Shown here: piece by piece, positions 1 through 5,590 of the stretch
How positions within the stretch are numbered: position 1 is the stretch's first letter
Layout of the letters: each line of letters starts with the position of its first letter
From: Puniceicoccaceae bacterium
GTDB taxonomy: Bacteria > Verrucomicrobiota > Verrucomicrobiia > Opitutales > Coraliomargaritaceae
Reading direction: 5' to 3'
NCBI GenBank assembly: GCA_003567255.1
Contig: PWZW01000187.1
Coordinates: 1 to 7,635, forward strand
Length of the DNA stretch: 7,635 nucleotides
Notes under the pieces: generated by a model
Databases searched by the model: none
The model's input: the letters and a program-made list of their open reading frames with translations, nothing else
Told to the model about the DNA's origin: nothing
Program-made: the position numbers and the translations under genes

Positions 1-2
1 CA

Positions 3-290
3 AGCCAACGTGCCTTGCGCCCATCCGAAGTTTCGGGTCCCCGCACGTTCGGTGAGACCACCAGCATTGCATCGGTCAGCTTCTCCTCTGGCTTGATAAC
101 CTTATCTGGAAGCATGTCCGACCTTAACCTTTCCCGTGGCAACACCGTCACGCTCGTTTCCGGCATGCAACCCGTGGGTAACATTCAGATCGCCGGCGAA
201 GAAGGTGGAGTGACCATTGCGAATATTCTTCCGGGTTCATCCCGCACAGGAATGAGTGTCGGCACTGAAGTCCGCATCCTGAGTCGCTAA
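3..290 (+). CDS. 3' end of an unidentified beta-rich protein (partial)
   Basis: The reading frame is open through the left edge of the window and ends at TAA 288-290, so this is the C-terminal part (about 95 residues) of a longer protein. The TTG at position 15 is probably internal. What is visible is an alternating hydrophobic/polar pattern typical of small beta-barrel folds. It includes the segments SGLITLSGSMSDLNLSRGN, VTLVSGMQPVGNIQI and ITLSG/ILPGSS-like turns, ending in GMSVGTEVRIL. The layout (a strand pair, then 'xGxxVxLVxxxxPVGxIxI', then 'AxILPGSxxxGxxVGxxVxIL') resembles the SH3-like C-terminal domains found in FlgT-type and other envelope proteins, but I cannot assign a family. 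There are no cysteines or catalytic motifs in this part. The lipoprotein gene follows after 17 nt on the same strand, so the two are probably cotranscribed and end at the terminator at 491-522. Function unknown. Confidence 0.7.
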   Translation, partial: SQRALRPSEVSGPRTFGETTSIASVSFSSGLITLSGSMSDLNLSRGNTVTLVSGMQPVGNIQIAGEEGGVTIANILPGSSRTGMSVGTEVRILSR

Positions 291-307
291 GCGTCTAAAA
301 CACTTCT

Positions 308-457
308 ATGAAAACCCGTTTCTTCCTATTCCTTACGCTCAGCTTTGCGACCATTTCACTGAGCGGTTGCTTTGATCGGTCAGTCGATGAACAATCAATC
401 CCATGGGGACGTCCCGCCTCTTGGGAAGATCAAGGCCCTGGTATGGGTGGATTTTAG
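308..457 (+). CDS. Small lipoprotein, 49 aa
   Basis: A short frame, ATG 308 to TAG 455-457, encodes 49 residues. It begins with a basic n-region (MKTR), followed by a hydrophobic stretch (FFLFLTLSFATISL) and a lipobox L-S-G-C with the cysteine at residue 21. This is a clear type II (Lsp) signal peptide. The predicted mature peptide is only about 29 residues: Cys-Phe-Asp-Arg, then a polar part, then a Trp/Pro/Gly-rich tail (IPWGRPASWEDQGPGMGGF). Asp at +3 (CFD), not +2, gives no clear inner-membrane retention signal. The gene lies 17 nt after the previous gene and about 30 nt before the terminator, so it probably closes that transcript. No Shine-Dalgarno site is visible. The lipobox and compact tail argue for a real gene, and I believe similar short Trp/Pro-ending lipoproteins occur in Verrucomicrobia, but I know no function. 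It could be an envelope-anchored peptide that partners the preceding protein. Confidence 0.72.
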   Translation: MKTRFFLFLTLSFATISLSGCFDRSVDEQSIPWGRPASWEDQGPGMGGF

Positions 458-490
458 GCTCGTGGCACTAAAGCACTCCTTAATTTAAAC

Positions 491-522
491 AAAAACCGCC
501 GAAATTGCTTCGGCGGTTTTTT
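491..522 (+). terminator. Strong intrinsic terminator
   Basis: A 13-bp perfect stem (491-503 pairing with 509-521, core ccgccgaa/ttcggcgg flanked by A5/T5) surrounds a 5-nt loop (attgc, 504-508) and runs into a T6 tract at 517-522. It ends the transcript of the left-edge gene and the small lipoprotein. The symmetric A/T flanks could let it act in both directions, but no minus-strand gene needs it here. The rsmI start codon is only six bases past the last T of the tract. Confidence 0.9.
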
Positions 523-528
523 ATCTTT

Positions 529-1224
529 ATGACCGAAGGCTCTCTAACTCTGGTAGCAACTCCGATCGGTAATCTTGGAGACTGGACCCCCAGAGGCTCG
601 GAGGCAGTTCAACGGGCCGACCTTCTGGCCTGCGAGGACACGCGGGTTACACGTAAACTCCTCGATCACCTCGGCTTAAAAGTTGAGGCACGGTTTATCT
701 CCTATCGTGAACAAAACGAGCTCACGCTATCGGTCGAGCTGAGCGAACAAGTCCAAGCCGGAAAACACATCGTCCTGATGGCAGACGCGGGGACCCCGGC
801 AATCAGCGACCCTGGCTTCAGGCTGGTCCGAGAGTGCCGGAAGCGCGGACTTTGTGTCACCGCCACCCCGGGGCCGAATGCCGCCATCACTGCGCTTGCC
901 ATCTCGGGACTCCCCTCAGACACCTTTTTATACGCTGGCTTCCTTCCTCCCAAAGCCGCCGCACGACGCCGTTTTTTTAGTGAGCACCAGAGCGCGGAAT
1001 ACACCGTGATTTGCTACGAATCCTGCCACCGCATCTTAAAATTTTTAGCTGATGCGGAAGCGGTATTGGGTGCCCAACGCTGCGTCTGCGTCGCCAGGGA
1101 ACTGACCAAGCGCCATGAAACTGTCTTTAGCGGACCCCTCGGTTCGGTAGGCCCACTGGTGGCGCAACGCAGCCAAAAGGGCGAGTTTGTCGTCCTCATT
1201 GCCAAAGCCAGTTACGAGCTCTAG
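529..1224 (+). CDS. rsmI: 16S rRNA (cytidine(1402)-2'-O)-methyltransferase RsmI
   Basis: RsmI transfers a methyl group from S-adenosylmethionine to the 2'-OH of C1402 in the decoding centre of 16S rRNA. The 231-residue product shows the family motifs in order: ATPIGNLGDWT (10-20), LACEDTR, ISYREQNE, LMADAGTPAISDPG, TPGPNAAITAL, GFLPPK, an ICYESCHRI version of the usual 'YESPHRI', VARELTKRHETVFSG and KGEFVVLI near the end. These belong to the tetrapyrrole (TP) methylase fold. The frame extends upstream to TTG 505, but that codon lies in the terminator loop and the homology begins at ATG 529 (MTEGSLTLVATPIG), so ATG 529 is chosen. No Shine-Dalgarno site precedes it. The protein stops soon after the TP-methylase core and lacks the C-terminal helical domain of longer (about 280-residue) relatives such as E. 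coli RsmI. It converges on ilvE, 23 nt away. Confidence 0.93.
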   Translation: MTEGSLTLVATPIGNLGDWTPRGSEAVQRADLLACEDTRVTRKLLDHLGLKVEARFISYREQNELTLSVELSEQVQAGKHIVLMADAGTPAISDPGFRLVRECRKRGLCVTATPGPNAAITALAISGLPSDTFLYAGFLPPKAAARRRFFSEHQSAEYTVICYESCHRILKFLADAEAVLGAQRCVCVARELTKRHETVFSGPLGSVGPLVAQRSQKGEFVVLIAKASYEL

Positions 1225-1247
1225 CGATTCCGCTGAGCGGCGCTTTC

Positions 1248-2117
1248 CTAAATATGGGTACCCTGCTCCCGTACAATTCGACGGAAGACTTCAAGGAAAC
1301 GACCAGTGATCGGGCCGGGCTTCCCTTCACCAATCGGGCGGGCGTCCACTTCGACGATGGGTACGACCTCGGCAGCGGTTCCCGTCAAAAAGAGTTCCTC
1401 AGCAATCCACACATCATAACGGGTTAAATTAGCTTCCCGAACCGGAATACCGAGTTCCTCACCAATCGCAATGACCGCATCCCGGGTGATCCCCTTGAGC
1501 GCACCCGCGCTGGCAGATGGCGTGATCACCTCCCCCTTGTGCACGACAAAGACATTATCCCCCGTGCACTCGGCAACATACCCCTGATCATTAAGCATGA
1601 TTGCCTCATGATAGCCAAGATGTTGCGCCTCAATCTTCGCGAGGATGTTATTGAGGTAGTTGAGTGATTTCACCGTTGGGGGTAGTGCCGCAGGATTGCA
1701 GCGACGAGTGGGTACGGTGATAATCTTCAGGCCGTCCTTATAAAATTCGGGCGGGTACAGCTGAATAGTGTCAGCAATAATGATCACCATAGGTTGCTTA
1801 CAGCTGTGTATGGACAGCCCCAAGCTTCCTTCACCGCGCGTCACAATAAGGCGGATATAACCATCACGAAGGTTATTCGCGCGGCAGGTTTCACACACTG
1901 CCTTCGAAAGCTCCTCCCGCGACATCGGGATATTAAGCATAATCGCCTTCGCCGAGTACTCCAAGCGCTCCAAGTGCTCTTCCAGCTTAAAAACGCAGCC
2001 ATCGTAGATCCGGATGCCCTCAAAAATACCGTCGCCGTAAAGCAAACCGTGGTCAAATACCGATACTTTGGCGTCTTCGCGCTCAACCAGAGAGTCATTC
2101 AAGAAAATTTTCATCAT
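1248..2117 (-). CDS. ilvE: Branched-chain amino acid aminotransferase (class IV PLP)
   Basis: This is a fold-type IV PLP aminotransferase. It is expected to interconvert Leu, Ile and Val with their 2-keto acids using glutamate/2-oxoglutarate, the last step of branched-chain amino acid synthesis, in the cytoplasm. At 289 residues it has normal family length. Visible motifs are VFDHGLLYGDGIFEGIRIYDG split over residues 20-40, YIRLIVTRGEGSLGL (87-101), the PLP-lysine region TVKSLNYLNNILAKIEA with Lys150 as likely Schiff-base residue, EAIMLNDQGYVAECTGDNVF with Glu183 as likely pyridine-N partner, GITRDAVI (209-216) and LFLTGTAAEVVPI (242-254) for phosphate and substrate binding. The gene starts with tandem ATG codons (2115-2117 and 2112-2114). 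MKIFLN alignment slightly favours the second, and no Shine-Dalgarno site decides it. It follows the large kinase-like gene by 76 nt on the same strand with no terminator visible between them, so cotranscription is possible but functionally unexplained. D-amino-acid or aminodeoxychorismate-lyase activity is less likely given the EGIRIYDG and SLNYLNN signatures. Confidence 0.9.
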   Translation of the reverse strand: MMKIFLNDSLVEREDAKVSVFDHGLLYGDGIFEGIRIYDGCVFKLEEHLERLEYSAKAIMLNIPMSREELSKAVCETCRANNLRDGYIRLIVTRGEGSLGLSIHSCKQPMVIIIADTIQLYPPEFYKDGLKIITVPTRRCNPAALPPTVKSLNYLNNILAKIEAQHLGYHEAIMLNDQGYVAECTGDNVFVVHKGEVITPSASAGALKGITRDAVIAIGEELGIPVREANLTRYDVWIAEELFLTGTAAEVVPIVEVDARPIGEGKPGPITGRFLEVFRRIVREQGTHI

Positions 2118-2193
2118 GTTTGTTTAAAATTGGCAATCCCCTGCTTGTCTAGCCTGCAATCTGGCCCAACTCAAGTCGTCCATTCCGATTGCC

Positions 2194-5100
2194 TCAAAAC
2201 TCGGGCGCGAGGACCAGCCGAAAGCCAGTATTGTAATTTTGGTGAGCGCGGTTAATCCGGTCCCGCGAAGCTGACCTTGATCGCTCGGCGGAGTCTTCCC
2301 AGCCACCTCCACGCACCGGGACAAAGTCGTTAGGACGCTCCTCCACCCAGTCGACCAGTCGGGATTGTGAGGGGTAGCGATCATTAAAATTATCCAGGGT
2401 CAGTTCGCGCACATTGCCGTGCATTTCATAAAGACCCCAGGGATTGGCCGGGAAAGCTTTAACCGGCAGTGTTCCGTAGCGATCTGGCGAAGGTCCGGAG
2501 TGATTCAGGTCGCGTGGGTACACTCCCCGGAAATTGCCCTGTGCCGGCCGTGCCTCATTGCCCCAGGAAAACGCCGTATCGCCCCCCGCACGGCAGGCGT
2601 ACTCCCACTCCACCTGAGTCGGCAAACGATAAACATAGCCTTCCGGCAAGCGACCGGCCTCACGCTCTTGTGCAGTTAGTTTTTCAGCAAAAGCGACAGC
2701 GTCCAGCCAGCTGATACTTTCGACTGGCCGTTGCGCACCCCGAAAATGGCTTTCGTTATTCCCCCCCAGCGCAGTAAAGAAAGCCTGAGTAACCGTTGTC
2801 TCACTCATCCAGAATCCACGTGTCAGCACGCCCAAGGGACGCTCTCCCGAGCCCGACGCTTCATTGGGCAGCCGGTGCCGCTCCATCCTCGGGCTCCCCA
2901 CCCGAGCTTCTCCAGGGGCGATCCAGACGAATGCAAAATCTTGATAGGGAAAGGTCCAGGATTCGCCCACTGAAGGCGGTTCGATAAGCTTCGGCTCGAT
3001 CACCCAAACTTCCCGTTCGTTTGCACCAAAGCGGAAGGTGCGCCTGGCTGGTTCATAGCGATCCAAAACCACCTCCACCTCGTAAGGCGTTCCAGGTGCC
3101 AAACCCAGTACCTCCCGGGACTCGACCTGGCGGCCATTGATCCTTAAGGTGAACGCACCCTCTCTCCTCAAATCCAAGCGCAAAACGCCCGGCCGAGGCT
3201 CCAAGGTGATTGATAGGGTACTCATGGAAGGACCGACCTCCAAGCGCTCCCGCTTTTCCCGGTAATCAGGATGCTGGACCCATAACTCACTCTGCCCTTG
3301 GGGCAGGGCAACGCTTCCACTGCTGCCCAAGGTCACCTCGACATCATCTAAACGAAGCCTCAGCCGGGGATCGTCCCGGAGTGATTGGTTCAAACCCAAA
3401 ACCTCAAGCTCCACCGGAATCATTTTTCGTTCCAGCTCACCAAAATCCAGGTCGAGGACTTCGCCCGGCTGCAAAACGACCTCCCGCTCCCGGGGGTGGT
3501 ACCCCTCTTGCCGAAGCGTTAGCCGGAGCGGTGCTCCGATACTGAGCCCATCCACCCTGAGCGGAGGAGTGCCCAAGCGTTCATCACCCAGAAACACCGA
3601 GGCGGTTGCCGGTGAACCGCTCACCTCGAGCCCTCCGGGCAAGGGCATCTGCTCAGCGCGTAACTGCATGCGCTCCCCCGCCTCCAAAGTAATGTCATTA
3701 AACCGCACCGGTGAGAAATTCGGATGAATCACTTCCAAATCGTAAACCCCTGCCATAACCCCCTCGTCCAAGTCAAGGCGCCCTTCTGCCCCTACCTCAC
3801 CGTACTGGACCCACGACTGCACCCCGTCCCCCTCGTCCGCCGAACCGCGCAAAAACACCTTGGATTCGGGGTGGGCGAGCACACGGGGAAGTGCCCAGTC
3901 CGGCTCAAGCACGACCTCTATCTCGACTAAATCGTTCGACGGGCGGAGAACCACGTTCTCGGGTTTGTATCCTTCCGCACGCACGCGCAGGCGCTGAATA
4001 CCATCCCGCACAGTTAACCTTAACACCCCGCCTTCCCCCACACGCAATCGGCGCACCGAGGCTTCCATGGCTTCAACCACCGCAACCTCTGGTGAAATGC
4101 GGAGCAAGTGAGTGGCGGCGGCAGCGTCGGGAGAGACGACGACTGGGCGCGGGCCGATTTGCGGCTCCTCTGCCCCGCTACTGCGCGCCCAAAGCGAAAA
4201 AAGCACTCCCGCGACCAAGACGAGAAGCAAGGCAGAAAGCAGAAAAATGTGGCCCACCAAAAATCCGTTGACCTTAACCAGGAAGGCTTGGATTTTCCGT
4301 TGAAACACAGTTCGTTCACTCTTTTGCCGGCGGCCTTCGAGGTGCGCGATAAAGTCATCCATCGTGCTCTGCCTTGCCTTCGGATCCCGCGATAAGCCTT
4401 GGAGCAAGACCGCATCCCAAGGTTTTTCGAGCTCCGGATTAAACGCACTGGGCGGCTCAGGAGAGACCTCTGGATGGACACCGACCAACAAAGTGTACGC
4501 AACAAAAGAAATTCCATAGAGGTCGGAGCGCGCGTCAGGCAAGTTTCCCCGCCGCATCTCCGGGCTGAGTCCCTCCACCGGATCCAGCAAGCGGCTCCGC
4601 TCCTCCTCGATAATGGGAGGTATACCCGCAGAGGCTAACCGTTCAAAAAGCGGACGCCCCACAATCTCATACAAACCGCCCCCCCACAGCCGGAAGTTTA
4701 CTTCCCCATCTGTCAGGATATTTGAGTCGGTCAAACTGTAGTGATGGATCCCCTCACGGTGAAGGCGATGCAGTGCACGCCCAACCGTTTGGACACATAA
4801 TTTCACCTTTCCCGGAGCCATGGTTGCCCCTCGGTTCACCTGCGGCGGGCCTTCTTTTTTATCGGCAACGTCTTCCGGTTTCCCCATGGAAGCATGCATC
4901 GGCACGGCCAAGACCTCGGACTCCGCTTCGAGCGCGCCCGCCTCACCCGTCCCGCCGCGCTCCTCTGGCGTGGGAGCTAGTTTATTTTGGGCCAAAAAAT
5001 CCGGTAGGCATATGCCATGAAACCCTTCGTAAAAGATGCAAAACCTGCCATCCACCTCCCGGTAATCTTTCAACTCAAGCAAGCCGGGATCCTTGATCTT

Positions 5101-5349
5101 TTTGAGGCGTGCACAAACGTCATTAAACCTCGCGCTGAAATCAGGATCTGACGAAACCAACTTAGGAAAAACCAGCAACATCTGGTGTTCACCGCTGTCC
5201 ACATTGGCAACCTCATAGAGGCCGCAAAGTAGGTTGTAATTAAGCCGAACAACGATCCTTTCGCCGCCAATAATGTCGTCGGGCGAAAAAACATCCTCGT
5301 CCAGCGCATCTGAACCAAAAGGAGATGCCAGAAATTCTTCAGAGTCCAT
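2194..5349 (-). CDS. Membrane pseudokinase with PEGA repeats and C-terminal FGE-like domain
   Basis: This 1051-residue protein appears to span the inner membrane once. Residues about 28-340 follow a Ser/Thr kinase fold: an alphaE-like segment (VQTVGRALHRLHREGIHHYS), a catalytic-loop equivalent SLTDSNIL (205-212), SPEMRRG (262-268) for the APE region, DARSDLYGISFVAYTLLVG (272-290) and a conserved-type Arg in RDPKAR (321-326). The catalytic residues are missing: HRD is HYS (203-205), the loop Lys is Thr207, DFG is LWG (221-223), and no VAIK-type lysine or glycine loop is seen, so it is a likely pseudokinase. A roughly 60-residue Gly/Glu/Pro-rich insert (123-182) precedes alphaE. After basic residues comes one membrane helix (about 364-387), which puts the rest in the periplasm by the positive-inside rule. 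Residues 418-786 hold about five PEGA-like beta domains, the clearest at 572-640 with LGTPPL. Residues about 795-1049 form an FGE/SUMF1-like domain (ETTVTQAFF, RPVESISWLDAVAFAEKL, YRLPTQVEWEYACRAGG, NPWGLYEMHGNVREL, VRGGGWED, NTGFRLV) without the catalytic cysteines. Chlamydial Pkn1 has a related kinase/FGE layout. The likely role is sensing or scaffolding; the ligand is unknown. Confidence 0.88.
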   Translation of the reverse strand: MDSEEFLASPFGSDALDEDVFSPDDIIGGERIVVRLNYNLLCGLYEVANVDSGEHQMLLVFPKLVSSDPDFSARFNDVCARLKKIKDPGLLELKDYREVDGRFCIFYEGFHGICLPDFLAQNKLAPTPEERGGTGEAGALEAESEVLAVPMHASMGKPEDVADKKEGPPQVNRGATMAPGKVKLCVQTVGRALHRLHREGIHHYSLTDSNILTDGEVNFRLWGGGLYEIVGRPLFERLASAGIPPIIEEERSRLLDPVEGLSPEMRRGNLPDARSDLYGISFVAYTLLVGVHPEVSPEPPSAFNPELEKPWDAVLLQGLSRDPKARQSTMDDFIAHLEGRRQKSERTVFQRKIQAFLVKVNGFLVGHIFLLSALLLVLVAGVLFSLWARSSGAEEPQIGPRPVVVSPDAAAATHLLRISPEVAVVEAMEASVRRLRVGEGGVLRLTVRDGIQRLRVRAEGYKPENVVLRPSNDLVEIEVVLEPDWALPRVLAHPESKVFLRGSADEGDGVQSWVQYGEVGAEGRLDLDEGVMAGVYDLEVIHPNFSPVRFNDITLEAGERMQLRAEQMPLPGGLEVSGSPATASVFLGDERLGTPPLRVDGLSIGAPLRLTLRQEGYHPREREVVLQPGEVLDLDFGELERKMIPVELEVLGLNQSLRDDPRLRLRLDDVEVTLGSSGSVALPQGQSELWVQHPDYREKRERLEVGPSMSTLSITLEPRPGVLRLDLRREGAFTLRINGRQVESREVLGLAPGTPYEVEVVLDRYEPARRTFRFGANEREVWVIEPKLIEPPSVGESWTFPYQDFAFVWIAPGEARVGSPRMERHRLPNEASGSGERPLGVLTRGFWMSETTVTQAFFTALGGNNESHFRGAQRPVESISWLDAVAFAEKLTAQEREAGRLPEGYVYRLPTQVEWEYACRAGGDTAFSWGNEARPAQGNFRGVYPRDLNHSGPSPDRYGTLPVKAFPANPWGLYEMHGNVRELTLDNFNDRYPSQSRLVDWVEERPNDFVPVRGGGWEDSAERSRSASRDRINRAHQNYNTGFRLVLAPEF

Positions 5350-5411
5350 CAGGCTTAGGGAAAGGGAAAGTTAAGGTTGGGGGGCACGATGCCACGTTTT
5401 TACGCAATGGA

Positions 5412-5431
5412 ATTTGCAAAGCTTTGTAAAT
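5412..5431. promoter_or_regulatory. 20-bp imperfect palindrome, candidate operator
   Basis: The sequence atttgcaaag/ctttgtaaat is an inverted repeat with no spacer and 9 of 10 positions matching. It lies between the divergent kinase-like gene (start 5349) and the receiver/coiled-coil gene (start 5591), about 63 bp and 160 bp from the two starts. Size and symmetry fit a binding site for a dimeric helix-turn-helix regulator acting on one or both genes. No regulator gene is seen in the window, and the receiver protein has no DNA-binding domain. The functional claim is inference. Confidence 0.35.
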
Positions 5432-5534
5432 CGTATTCCTACGGTCCAGTTACTGCAGCAATTTCATTGCCGGACGAACACCGCTACCTTTAGCCTGCAT
5501 GAAATGCCCGACTAATCTCGGCTTAAAAACACTT

Positions 5535-5564
5535 TTGGTCCATAACCTGCCTACATTCTATCTG
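5535..5564 (+). promoter_or_regulatory. Weak candidate promoter for the receiver/coiled-coil gene
   Basis: TTGGTC (5535-5540) is followed after 18 nt by TATCTG (5559-5564), a poor match to -35/-10 consensus. Transcription would begin near 5571, leaving a leader of about 20 nt before ATG 5591. It is the best sigma70-like pair I see close to the gene, but matches this weak occur by chance. The 241-nt divergent region (5350-5590) otherwise shows only the palindrome at 5412-5431 and small inverted repeats such as gcaat-ttc-attgc (5458-5470). Confidence 0.2.
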
Positions 5565-5590
5565 CGAGACAAGCACGCCAATCATTTAAG

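Noticed and set aside
505..528. TTG 505 as the rsmI start
   Set aside because: It lies inside the terminator loop, and the added residues (LLRRFFIF) are encoded by the hairpin arm and T-run, not by conserved protein sequence.
1230..1240. ccgct-g-agcgg inverted repeat between rsmI and ilvE as a bidirectional terminator
   Set aside because: The stem is effectively 4 bp with a 3-nt loop and no adjacent T-run in either direction.
2203..2330. Possible diversity-generating retroelement variable region at the 3' end of the FGE-like domain
   Set aside because: FGE/C-lectin folds ending in GFRLV are common DGR targets, but no reverse transcriptase, template repeat or initiation-of-mutagenic-homing element is seen in the window.
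3891..4271. Plus-strand open frames opposite the large gene (for example 126 codons here)
   Set aside because: They are Arg/Pro/Ala-rich shadows of GC-rich antisense codons without motifs; the minus-strand domains are unambiguous.
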